A stretch of 43,416 nt of DNA from an uncultured Nitrospiraceae bacterium (lineage in GTDB: Bacteria; Nitrospirota; Thermodesulfovibrionia; Thermodesulfovibrionales; Thermodesulfovibrionaceae), in NCBI GenBank assembly GCA_937139565.1, contig CAKZQH010000085.1, positions 1 to 43,416 of the forward strand, written 5' to 3'. The position numbers and the translations under genes were made by a program. A model generated the notes under the pieces. It searched no databases and was not told the DNA's origin. It worked only from the letters and a program-made list of their open reading frames with translations. How positions within the stretch are numbered: the first letter of the stretch is position 1; every line of letters begins with the position of its first letter. Shown here one piece after another: positions 23,689 to 30,831 of the stretch.

Positions 23689-24942
23689 TTATCCCTCCTC
23701 CTTAAAGGCTTTTAAATTTTTAAAGAAACTTCCAAAAACCCATAGAGCAAATCCTCCAACTGCTGCCCAGAACACAATATTTCCAACGAGCATTATGATA
23801 TCACAGGCTTCCTTTGATATGGACCATAACTCAAGGCTTCTGAGCTTATCCGGAACAACACTTGCTCTGTTTGCAAATCCTGCAAGAATTGTGAGAACCC
23901 AGAATCCTCTGATGACCATTCCAGGAACAACCTTAGTTGTAAGTGCGCCAATTTGAATTCCAATAAGTGAACCGAGAAGAAGTCCCATTGCTAAGGTATA
24001 GAAAACATAACCGTAAATTGCATACTGGGTAATTGATGAATATCCAGCTGTAAATATTATCTGAAGAATGTCGGTTCCAACCGTGGTAGGTGTAGAAACT
24101 CCAAGAACGTAGACAAAAAGTGGAAATGTCACAAAACCTCCACCAACACCCATAACTGCGGCAAGAAGACCTACTACAAAACCGCATATGGTAACAAAAA
24201 GCCAAGAAATCCTTCTTCCACCAAAGTCTTCATCAAAGTTTATCATAGGAGGGATATTGATTTTTTGAATGCTAATGGCAAGATTAGTTGTTGTCATTGG
24301 TCCGCCACCGTGAGCATCCACATGTCCTCCACCTTTGGATGCTTTTTTAAGCTTTATAAAATCCTTTAATCCGTAGAAACCCAGAAAACCAAGGATAATT
24401 GCATATATAATGCTAATGAATGCCTCGCTCATTACAGGGTCGGTGTTATAAATTGCTCTCTGAATGTAACCTCCAGTTGTAGCACCAACCACAGAACCAA
24501 GAACAAAGGCCACTGCAAGACCAACACACACATTTCCGAGCTTTTTGTGAATAACTGTACCCATGATTGCTTTAGCGAAAATATGAAATTGGTCTGTGCC
24601 TACTGCAAGAATACCTTTCACTCCAGCAGCCATCAAAGCAGGTGCAATAATAAATCCTCCACCTGCACCAATACAGCCTGTAATAAGTCCTGCTGCAAGT
24701 CCTACTGCGATAGAAGCTATAAAAATTGTGGTGGTGTAATGGGATGGTGCATAGGCTGATTTTCCACCTAAAAAGTCAGCAGCACCTAAAAAAGATACGA
24801 GAACAATTGGAGAAATGAGAGCAATCAAAATTAAGAGCCTCTTCTTGTTCTTAAGGATGTTGTCAGACATTTGTTTTTCCCACTTGGCCTGGTATATTGC
24901 ACCAGCCATCATAAGTTCGTAAAGTTTCCTTACCTTACTCAT
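23689..24942 (-). CDS. TauE/SafE (TSUP) family anion exporter
   Basis: The 417-residue membrane protein has the TSUP two-fold repeat, each half opening with a Gly-rich signature: GLITGCIGAGGGFIIAPALM in the first and LAAVMGVGGGFVTFPLFVYV in the second. About ten membrane helices are predicted. An N-terminal cytoplasmic extension of about 35 residues and a His/Gly-rich cytoplasmic loop between the halves (GGGHVDAHGGGPM) are visible. TSUP members export or import sulfite, sulfoacetate, sulfonates or related anions; sulfite or another sulfur anion is plausible in a sulfur-metabolising anaerobe but is an inference. It is the first gene of a three-gene operon behind a sigma-54 promoter, with a GGAGGAGG ribosome site. 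Confidence 0.9.
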   Translation of the reverse strand: MSKVRKLYELMMAGAIYQAKWEKQMSDNILKNKKRLLILIALISPIVLVSFLGAADFLGGKSAYAPSHYTTTIFIASIAVGLAAGLITGCIGAGGGFIIAPALMAAGVKGILAVGTDQFHIFAKAIMGTVIHKKLGNVCVGLAVAFVLGSVVGATTGGYIQRAIYNTDPVMSEAFISIIYAIILGFLGFYGLKDFIKLKKASKGGGHVDAHGGGPMTTTNLAISIQKINIPPMINFDEDFGGRRISWLFVTICGFVVGLLAAVMGVGGGFVTFPLFVYVLGVSTPTTVGTDILQIIFTAGYSSITQYAIYGYVFYTLAMGLLLGSLIGIQIGALTTKVVPGMVIRGFWVLTILAGFANRASVVPDKLRSLELWSISKEACDIIMLVGNIVFWAAVGGFALWVFGSFFKNLKAFKEEG

Positions 24943-25153
24943 TCCACAGCCTCCTCCTTTTAAATTTCTTGTTTTTAATTAAAGACTTTTACATTTACAC
25001 AAAACATTTAATTCCCTTTTTCTTTTCACCTCCCTTCTTTTTTTGTTTTTCAGACTTTTTGCTGAGTCTGTCAAACTCCTTCGGTTTAGAAAAGGTTATT
25101 GACACCAAAAGATCTTTCATTTTTTTTAAGACTTTTTTCATATGTAAAATTTA

Positions 25154-25170
25154 TGCAATTGATATGCCAG
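25154..25170 (-). promoter_or_regulatory. Sigma-54 (-24/-12) promoter
   Basis: The minus strand reads CTGGCATATCAATTGCA. It keeps the invariant GG and GC exactly 10 bases apart and matches the consensus TGGCAC-N5-TTGCW at nearly every key base (TGGCAt, TTGCA). Transcription would start about 12 bases downstream of the GC, near 25143, toward the exporter gene. The neighbouring activator carries the GAFTGA loop required at such promoters, which supports the call. Confidence 0.85.
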
Positions 25171-25221
25171 ATTTGGAAGTGAGATAATATAAAGAAAAAA
25201 TGTCGTCAAATAGTTGTCGAA

Positions 25222-25238
25222 TGCAACAGATTATTGCA
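25222..25238. promoter_or_regulatory. Promoter-proximal activator-binding dyad (UAS1)
   Basis: TGCAACAGATTATTGCA is a TGCAA-N7-TTGCA inverted repeat, and one further base on each side extends it to AATGCAA...TTGCATT. Its centre is about 62 bp upstream of the -24 element, a usual distance for an enhancer of an NtrC-class activator. A second, similar 17-bp dyad lies exactly 66 bp away. Confidence 0.65.
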
Positions 25239-25287
25239 TTTTTATGATTTTTTTAAAAAAGAAGTATATAAAATAAATAGTAAATGG

Positions 25288-25304
25288 TGCAACAAAATGT
25301 TTCA
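25288..25304. promoter_or_regulatory. Promoter-distal activator-binding dyad (UAS2)
   Basis: TGCAACAAAATGTTTCA is TGCAA-N7-TTTCA, one mismatch from the perfect dyad of UAS1 and sharing its first six bases. The 66-bp spacing from UAS1 is close to six helical turns, placing both on the same DNA face. It lies 7 bases beyond the stop codon of the activator gene. Confidence 0.6.
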
Positions 25305-25311
25305 GTTAAAA

Positions 25312-26604
25312 TTATGTGGCGATTTTATAATGTTTTAATTTGCGCTGAAGTTGTTGTCTGTGTATTCCAAGTAATTCTGCTGCTTTTGAAATATTTCCTC
25401 TGCTTTTCTGAAGGGCTGACCAGATTAACTCTTTTTCAAATGTATCTACGGCTTCCCTTAAGTTTCCCTGCGTTGATTTTTTTGAATGTGGTGTTTTTAG
25501 TAAATAGGCTGGTAAATCTTTAACGGTAATTTCCGCTGAAGAGGTAAATGCAATGGCTCTTTCAATAATATTTTCAAGTTCTCGTACATTTCCTGGAAAG
25601 GAGTGATTCATTAAAGCATCGAGGGCTTCCTCGGTAATACCTCTTATGGTTAAATCTTTTCTTTTATGAGCGTGTTTTTTTATAAAGAATTCGACAAGAG
25701 ATGGAATGTCCTCCTTTCTATTTCTAAGAGGAGGAATTTCAATATTAATTACATTTAAGCGGTAAAAAAGGTCTTCCCTAAAACTACCTTCTTTACAGGC
25801 TTTTTGAATATCCTTATTGGTAGCTGCAATAAATCTTACATCAACTCTTACGGGATGATTTCCGCCTATTCTTATAAACTCACCTTCTTGAATAACTCTT
25901 AAAATTTTTGTCTGGAAAAGAGCAGATACATCTCCTATTTCATCAAAAAATAGAGTGCCCTTATCAGCCCATTCAATAAGTCCTTTTTTAGTATAGTTTG
26001 CACCTGTAAAAGCACCCTTTTCAAATCCAAAAAGCTCAGATTCCAAGAGTGTATCTGGTATGGCTGTGCAGTTTATAACAATAAAGGGATTATCTTTTCT
26101 GTCACTTAATTTATGAATAGCCCTTGCCACAATTTCTTTTCCTGTTCCTGATTCGCCTGTAATAAGAACATTGCTATCAGTAAGAGCTGCCTTTCTTACT
26201 CCGCAGTATACATCCTCCATTATTCTACTTGTTCCAATTAGCCCTTCTATTTCTACCTTAGGCTTATCCTTAAAATTCTGGAAAATTTCTCTCATTGAAT
26301 TATCTTTAAGAGGTTTTTGAAGAAAATCAGTTGCTCCTAATTTCATAGCCTTCACTGCTAAGTTTACATTTGGTTTTCCAAAGACAATTACAGGCATGTA
26401 TTGTTTTAGTTCTATGAGTCTTTTTTCCCATCCTTCTGAGTCAATATCGAGAAAGGCAATATCATAGTTAGAAAAGGTCGCATTAGAGTTCGCTTTTGCT
26501 TTATTTGTTTTTCTAAGAGTTATTCCGATTGAGTCAAAAATTTCAAAAAGGCTCTTTGCTTCATCGGAGATTACAAGAACACTGAATGATCTTAAAAAAA
26601 CCAT
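25312..26604 (-). CDS. Sigma-54 activator with degenerate receiver domain
   Basis: The 430-residue NtrC-class protein has an N-terminal receiver-like domain (about 8-115), an AAA+ domain with GESGTGKE, GAFTGA and FFDEIGDVS, and a C-terminal Fis-type helix-turn-helix (NISKAAELLGIHRQQLQRKL). The receiver keeps a candidate Asp53 (FLDID) and the Lys of FLQKPL, but the acidic pair at strand 1 is reduced to SDE and the switch Thr/Ser position reads VFGKP. Phosphorylation may therefore be weak or absent. No kinase gene is adjacent. The location upstream of the exporter operon, the paired dyads and the sigma-54 promoter make that operon the probable target. The ATG has no ribosome site and lies next to a promoter-like sequence. 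Confidence 0.92.
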   Translation of the reverse strand: MVFLRSFSVLVISDEAKSLFEIFDSIGITLRKTNKAKANSNATFSNYDIAFLDIDSEGWEKRLIELKQYMPVIVFGKPNVNLAVKAMKLGATDFLQKPLKDNSMREIFQNFKDKPKVEIEGLIGTSRIMEDVYCGVRKAALTDSNVLITGESGTGKEIVARAIHKLSDRKDNPFIVINCTAIPDTLLESELFGFEKGAFTGANYTKKGLIEWADKGTLFFDEIGDVSALFQTKILRVIQEGEFIRIGGNHPVRVDVRFIAATNKDIQKACKEGSFREDLFYRLNVINIEIPPLRNRKEDIPSLVEFFIKKHAHKRKDLTIRGITEEALDALMNHSFPGNVRELENIIERAIAFTSSAEITVKDLPAYLLKTPHSKKSTQGNLREAVDTFEKELIWSALQKSRGNISKAAELLGIHRQQLQRKLKHYKIAT

Positions 26605-26611
26605 TGAGTTA

Positions 26612-26641
26612 AAAATAGAACATTTAAGGCTCTGTTGTCAA
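26612..26641 (-). promoter_or_regulatory. Sigma-70-type promoter of the sigma-54 activator gene
   Basis: On the minus strand TTGACA (26636-26641) is followed after 18 bases by TATTTT (26612-26617). The -10 ends 7 bases before the ATG at 26604, so the transcript would begin at or next to the start codon. The -35 is a perfect match; the -10 is 4 of 6. It overlaps the divergent mutS promoter region. Confidence 0.5.
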
Positions 26642-26646
26642 TAAGT

Positions 26647-26652
26647 TATAAT
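26647..26652 (+). promoter_or_regulatory. TATAAT -10 box immediately before mutS
   Basis: A perfect TATAAT ends 6 bases before the ATG at 26659, predicting a transcript with essentially no leader. No Shine-Dalgarno and no good -35 are seen. The only 54 bases between the divergent activator and mutS genes must carry both promoters. Confidence 0.4.
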
Positions 26653-26658
26653 AAAAAA

Positions 26659-29226
26659 ATGAACTCCTTTGAAATCTCACATGAAGAACTCACTCCTCTT
26701 ATGCGACAATACTTCAAAATAAAGGAGCAGTATGCAGATGCAATAGTTTTTTTTAGACTGGGTGATTTTTATGAGATGTTTGGAGAAGATGCGGTCATTG
26801 CTTCTCGAATACTCTCAATAACCCTTACATCAAGAGATAAATCAAAGGATAATCCCATACCCATGTGTGGGATTCCTTACTTTTCAGCAGACTCCTATAT
26901 TGAGAAGTTGATTCGAAATGGGTACAAAGTAGCCATATGTGAACAAATAGGAGATCCAAAATCTGCAAAAGGTATTGTTAAAAGAGAAGTGGTTAGAGTA
27001 ATCACTCCTGGAACATATCTACCTGATGGAGTTAAGGAGAATCTCTATACCATGTCTGTCTATCCATCCAAAGGAAAAATAGGTATTGCTTTAGCCGATG
27101 TGACCACAGGTGAGTTTTACCTATATGAAACAGATAAGAACATGGTTGATGAATTTACCCGTTTTGAGCCAAGAGAGATAGTCCTTCCCATGAGTTTAGA
27201 AGATAGTTTCCGTTTTGAAGAAACTCCATATCATAAAACCTATCTTGAAGACTGGAAGTATGAATACATTGGAGCATATAAAAGTCTTCTTGAACATTTC
27301 AAAGTGGCTTCTCTTAAAAGTTTTGGCGTGGAAGACCTGCACAATGCCATATGTGCCGCTGGCGCACTTTTAAAGTATTTGCAGGAAAACAAACAAATAG
27401 TTAATTTCAAAGAATTAAAAGTATTAAACCTTTCAGAGTACATGCTTCTTGATAGCGCAACAAAGAGGAATCTTGAAATTTTTTCCTCCCTTGATGGAAG
27501 CAGGGAGGGCTCGTTGATTTGGGTTTTAGATGAGACATTGACTCCTATGGGCACCCGTTTTCTGAGAAATGCCTTATCCTGTCCTCTTCTTAAAAAAGAA
27601 GAAATAGAAAAAAGGCTCAATGGTGTTGAAGCTTTTTTAAGAGATTTTTATTTAAGACAAGAGACTGAAAAAATTTTAAAGGATTTTCCTGATATTGAAA
27701 GGATTTCTCTTAAAGTAAAAAGCCAATCAATAACTCCTCGTGAATTAAAAGCCTTAGAGTTTGGTCTAAAAAAAATCCCATTGCTAAAAGAAGCTTTAAA
27801 AAAAGGTAATGATTTTTTAAGGCAGATGGGAGAATTGCTTAATGAAGTTACTGAAGGAGTTTCTCTAATAGAGTCAGCTTTAGTAGATAATCCACCAAAT
27901 GTAATCTCTGAGGGAGGAATTTTTAGGGATGGATACAATCAAATGGTTGATGAGCTTAGAGCCTTGAGTAGAGAGAGTAAAAAGTATATAGTTCAGATTG
28001 AATCAGAGGAGAAAAAACGCACAGGAATAAACTCTCTTAAGATTGGATATAACAGGGTTTTTGGATATTATATTGAAGTAACTAAGCCAAATCTTCATCT
28101 CGTTCCATCTAAATATATAAGAAAACAAACATTAGCCAACGCAGAACGATTTATCACTGAGGAATTAAAAGAGCTTGAGTCAAAACTAATTACTGCTGAA
28201 GAAAAGTTAAAGGGAATTGAGGGTGAACTTTTTGAAGAACTGGTAAAGAGACTGATGCCCTATACAGGAGCTATTTTAAATAATGCTGAGTTAATTGGTT
28301 TTATTGATTTCCTTCTTTCCCTATCGAAAGTATCGGCAAAGTATAATTATGTGAGACCAGAAATTGTCTGCGAAGATTTAATTGATATAAAAGAGGGAAG
28401 ACATCCGGTTATTGAAAGACTAATACAATTAGGGAAACTACCCGAAGGAAGATTTATTCCCAATGATCTTCTAATAGGAACAGAAGACCAGAAAATTATC
28501 ATACTTACAGGACCTAACATGGCAGGAAAATCTACCTATATGCGGCAGAATGCTCTTATTGTGCTTATGGCTCAGGTTGGTTCTTTTGTTCCTGCACAAT
28601 CTGCAAAAATAGGTATTGTTGATCGAATTTTTACTCGCATAGGAGCCTCTGATTTTCTTTCAAAAGGCCAAAGTACTTTTATGGTTGAAATGATTGAAAC
28701 AGCTAATATTCTTAATAATGCTACATCAAAGAGTTTCATTCTTCTTGATGAAGTTGGAAGAGGCACAAGTACTTTTGATGGGATAAGTATAGCATGGTCA
28801 GTGGTAGAGTATATAGCAGAAAGGATTAAGGCAAGAACTCTTTTTGCCACCCACTATCATGAACTTACGGATATTGCTTTCAGTATTGAAAGCGTTAAAA
28901 ATTTCACAGTAGTTGTAAAAGAATGGGGTGATGAAATAATTTTTCTTAGAAAGATTGAAAAAGGTGGAGCTGATAAAAGTTACGGAATTCAGGTAGCAAG
29001 ACTAGCCGGTCTTCCATCAGAGATTTTAAATCGTGCAAAGGAAGTTTTAAGTCGCCTTGAGAAAAAGGAAAGGGAGATATTTTCTCCAAAGGCAAGACAA
29101 CTGGATCTTTTCTTCCAAGGTGATCCCATAAAGGCTGAGCTTGCAAAGCTTGATATAGAAAATATATCACCGCAAAGAGCGATAAAGAAACTTAGAGAAT
29201 TAAAGGAGATGTTAAGAGATGATTAA
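26659..29226 (+). CDS. mutS: DNA mismatch repair ATPase MutS
   Basis: The 855-residue protein has the mismatch-binding Phe-x-Glu in LGDFYEMFGEDA (F37, E39), connector, lever and clamp domains. The C-terminal ATPase shows Walker A GPNMAGKSTYMRQ near 617, STFMVEMIET, Walker B ILLDEVGRGTSTFDG and ATHYHEL. It recognises mispairs and recruits MutL; no mutL is in the window. The ATG giving MNSFEISHEELTP was chosen over an upstream TTG at 26635 because it matches the usual MutS N-terminus and because the TATAAT lies between the two codons. It overlaps coaE by 8 bp. Confidence 0.96.
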   Translation: MNSFEISHEELTPLMRQYFKIKEQYADAIVFFRLGDFYEMFGEDAVIASRILSITLTSRDKSKDNPIPMCGIPYFSADSYIEKLIRNGYKVAICEQIGDPKSAKGIVKREVVRVITPGTYLPDGVKENLYTMSVYPSKGKIGIALADVTTGEFYLYETDKNMVDEFTRFEPREIVLPMSLEDSFRFEETPYHKTYLEDWKYEYIGAYKSLLEHFKVASLKSFGVEDLHNAICAAGALLKYLQENKQIVNFKELKVLNLSEYMLLDSATKRNLEIFSSLDGSREGSLIWVLDETLTPMGTRFLRNALSCPLLKKEEIEKRLNGVEAFLRDFYLRQETEKILKDFPDIERISLKVKSQSITPRELKALEFGLKKIPLLKEALKKGNDFLRQMGELLNEVTEGVSLIESALVDNPPNVISEGGIFRDGYNQMVDELRALSRESKKYIVQIESEEKKRTGINSLKIGYNRVFGYYIEVTKPNLHLVPSKYIRKQTLANAERFITEELKELESKLITAEEKLKGIEGELFEELVKRLMPYTGAILNNAELIGFIDFLLSLSKVSAKYNYVRPEIVCEDLIDIKEGRHPVIERLIQLGKLPEGRFIPNDLLIGTEDQKIIILTGPNMAGKSTYMRQNALIVLMAQVGSFVPAQSAKIGIVDRIFTRIGASDFLSKGQSTFMVEMIETANILNNATSKSFILLDEVGRGTSTFDGISIAWSVVEYIAERIKARTLFATHYHELTDIAFSIESVKNFTVVVKEWGDEIIFLRKIEKGGADKSYGIQVARLAGLPSEILNRAKEVLSRLEKKEREIFSPKARQLDLFFQGDPIKAELAKLDIENISPQRAIKKLRELKEMLRDD

Positions 29227-29830
29227 GGTAGGTCTTACAGGTAATATTGGCATGGGCAAAAGTACCGTATGTGAACTTTTTAAAAAACTTGGTGCCCATG
29301 TGATAGATACAGACAAAATAGTGGAAGAACTTTTTAATGATACAGAGATAGTTCAAGAGATAAAGAGTTTATTTGGAGAGGATACTGTTAAAAATGGAAA
29401 AGTTGATAAAAAATTCATTTCTCAAATAGTTTTTGAAAATCCATTAATGCGTATTTATTTGGAAAATCTTCTTCATCCAAAAGTTTTTGAGCGGATTGAC
29501 GAAATTATAAAAAAAATTCCGCTAAGAGGAGAGCCTAACATTGTTATCGTAGAGGCTCCGATAATTTTTGAAAGAGGGTATCAGAACCGTTTTGATCTGA
29601 TAATAACAGTTTTTACCTCTGAAGACATAGCCTTACAGCGGCTTGAGAAAAAGGGAATTTCAAGGGAGGAAGCATTAAAGAGATTAAAAAGTCAGTTTCC
29701 AATCGAGATGAAAAAAACAAAGGCAGATTATATAATAGATAATTCAGGAAGTATAGAAGCTACGGCAGAACAGGTTGAGGCTATATTTCAAAAATTGTTA
29801 GCAATGGAGAGAAAATATGCAGGTAATTAA
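29219..29830 (+). CDS. coaE: Dephospho-CoA kinase
   Basis: The 203-residue P-loop kinase phosphorylates dephospho-CoA at the 3'-hydroxyl in the last step of CoA synthesis. It has GLTGNIGMGKSTVCELF (P-loop 8-15), the conserved HVIDTDKIVEEL, LLHPKVFERI, VEAPIIFERGYQ and the LID-type SREEALKRLKSQFPIEMKK, then ADYIIDNSGS. Length is normal for the family. It overlaps mutS by 8 bp and ribF by 14 bp. Confidence 0.95.
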   Translation: MIKVGLTGNIGMGKSTVCELFKKLGAHVIDTDKIVEELFNDTEIVQEIKSLFGEDTVKNGKVDKKFISQIVFENPLMRIYLENLLHPKVFERIDEIIKKIPLRGEPNIVIVEAPIIFERGYQNRFDLIITVFTSEDIALQRLEKKGISREEALKRLKSQFPIEMKKTKADYIIDNSGSIEATAEQVEAIFQKLLAMERKYAGN

Positions 29831-30767
29831 GGGAGTTGAAAAGCTTGACTGTGAAAATACGGTTATAACCATAGGTAATTTCGACGGAGTTCATATTGGA
29901 CACCAAAAAATATTTGATTTTGTAAAAAGAAAAGCCAAAGAAATAGGAGGTAAAAGCGTAGTTGTCACTTTTACTCCGCATCCAATAAAAGTTTTATTTA
30001 AAGATCACCCATTAAAGCTAATTACAACCTGTGAAGACAAGATAAAGTTAATTGACAATTGTGGTGTAGATATACTAATTTTAATTCCTTTTACATTAGA
30101 ATTTGCTCAGATAGAGGCAGAGGATTTTGTTAAAAACATTCTTTTTGAAAAACTCCATGCGAAATGGGTGGTTGTTGGATATGATTATCGCTTTGGAAAA
30201 GCAAGAAAGGGAGATAGAGAATTGCTTAAAAAGCTTGGTACCAAATATGACTTCAAAGTAAAAGTTCTTAAGGCTTATAAAAAAAAGGGAAAAATACTCA
30301 GTAGTACTGCTGTAAGAGAAGCACTCAGGGAGGGAGACATTAGAGAGGCTAATCTTTTCTTAGGAAGAGCCTATCATATAGATGGTGAGGTTATTAAAGG
30401 AGCAGGAAGAGGCTCTTCAATACTCGGATATCCTACAGCAAATATTTTACCTAAACAGGAGATTATTCCTAAGGAAGGTGTATACGCAGTAAAAGTAACT
30501 ATTCCACATTTGTTAAAGACCTTCAAGGGAGTTGCAAATATTGGGAAAAATCCCACTTTTGGTAATAAAAATTTAAGCTATGAGGTTCACATTCTTGATT
30601 TTTATGATAATCTTCTCTCCCGAGAAATCAGGGTTCATTTTATTTCAAGATTACGAGATGAGAAGAAATTCTCATCACCTCAAGAACTAAAAGAAGGCAT
30701 AGCAAGGGATATTGAAAAGGCAAGAGAAATTTTTAAGAAGGATAGAACAAAGCTATTTTTAAAGTAG
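29817..30767 (+). CDS. ribF: Bifunctional riboflavin kinase/FAD synthetase
   Basis: The 316-residue enzyme makes FMN and then FAD from riboflavin. The N-terminal nucleotidyltransferase domain shows GNFDGVHIGHQ at 20-30, TFTPHPIKVL and VVGYDYRFGKARKGD, with STAVREALREGD further on. The C-terminal flavokinase domain starts near 185 with GRGSSILGYPTANI and includes EGVYAVKV and GVANIGKNPTFG. Length is typical. It is the last gene of mutS-coaE-ribF, overlapping coaE by 14 bp, with a possible weak terminator at its end. Confidence 0.95.
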   Translation: MQVIKGVEKLDCENTVITIGNFDGVHIGHQKIFDFVKRKAKEIGGKSVVVTFTPHPIKVLFKDHPLKLITTCEDKIKLIDNCGVDILILIPFTLEFAQIEAEDFVKNILFEKLHAKWVVVGYDYRFGKARKGDRELLKKLGTKYDFKVKVLKAYKKKGKILSSTAVREALREGDIREANLFLGRAYHIDGEVIKGAGRGSSILGYPTANILPKQEIIPKEGVYAVKVTIPHLLKTFKGVANIGKNPTFGNKNLSYEVHILDFYDNLLSREIRVHFISRLRDEKKFSSPQELKEGIARDIEKAREIFKKDRTKLFLK

Positions 30768-30782
30768 AAAAGATAGTTTTTT
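30752..30782 (+). terminator. Weak AT-rich hairpin with T-run after ribF
   Basis: GCTATTTTT and AAAAGATAGT around the ribF stop can pair (one bulged base) over an approximately 8-base loop, and TTTTTT follows. The stem is AT-rich and short, so termination may be partial. It separates ribF from the hydrogenase promoter. Confidence 0.35.
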
Positions 30783-30784
30783 AA

Positions 30785-30815
30785 TTGTCAATCCGTTTTC
30801 CATTTTTGTTATAAT
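30785..30815 (+). promoter_or_regulatory. Promoter of the hydrogenase operon
   Basis: TTGTCA (30785-30790) is followed after 19 bases by an extended -10, TGT-TATAAT (30807-30815). The spacer is longer than ideal, but the TGn and perfect -10 make this the best promoter in the gap. The transcript would start near 30822, giving a leader of about 10 bases before the ATG at 30832 with no obvious Shine-Dalgarno. Confidence 0.5.
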
Positions 30816-30831
30816 AAGAAGATAATTTTAA

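Larger units (their letters stand above)
24943..25311 (-). promoter_or_regulatory. 369-bp control region of the exporter operon
   Basis: This gap between the activator gene and the exporter gene holds no full gene. Reading the minus strand it contains two 17-bp dyads, a sigma-54 promoter near 25154-25170 and an untranslated leader of roughly 200 bases. The leader is purine-rich. It includes a small hairpin at 25051-25070 (CAGACT, 8-base loop, AGTCTG), a GGGAGGTG stretch near 25028-25035 and a 10-codon open frame (24975-25007, MFCVNVKVFN) preceded by AAGGG. The last three could affect translation but may be chance. Confidence 0.6.

Noticed and set aside
26635-26658. Upstream TTG start for mutS
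   Set aside because: It would add eight residues not typical of MutS, and the TATAAT box lies within that added segment.
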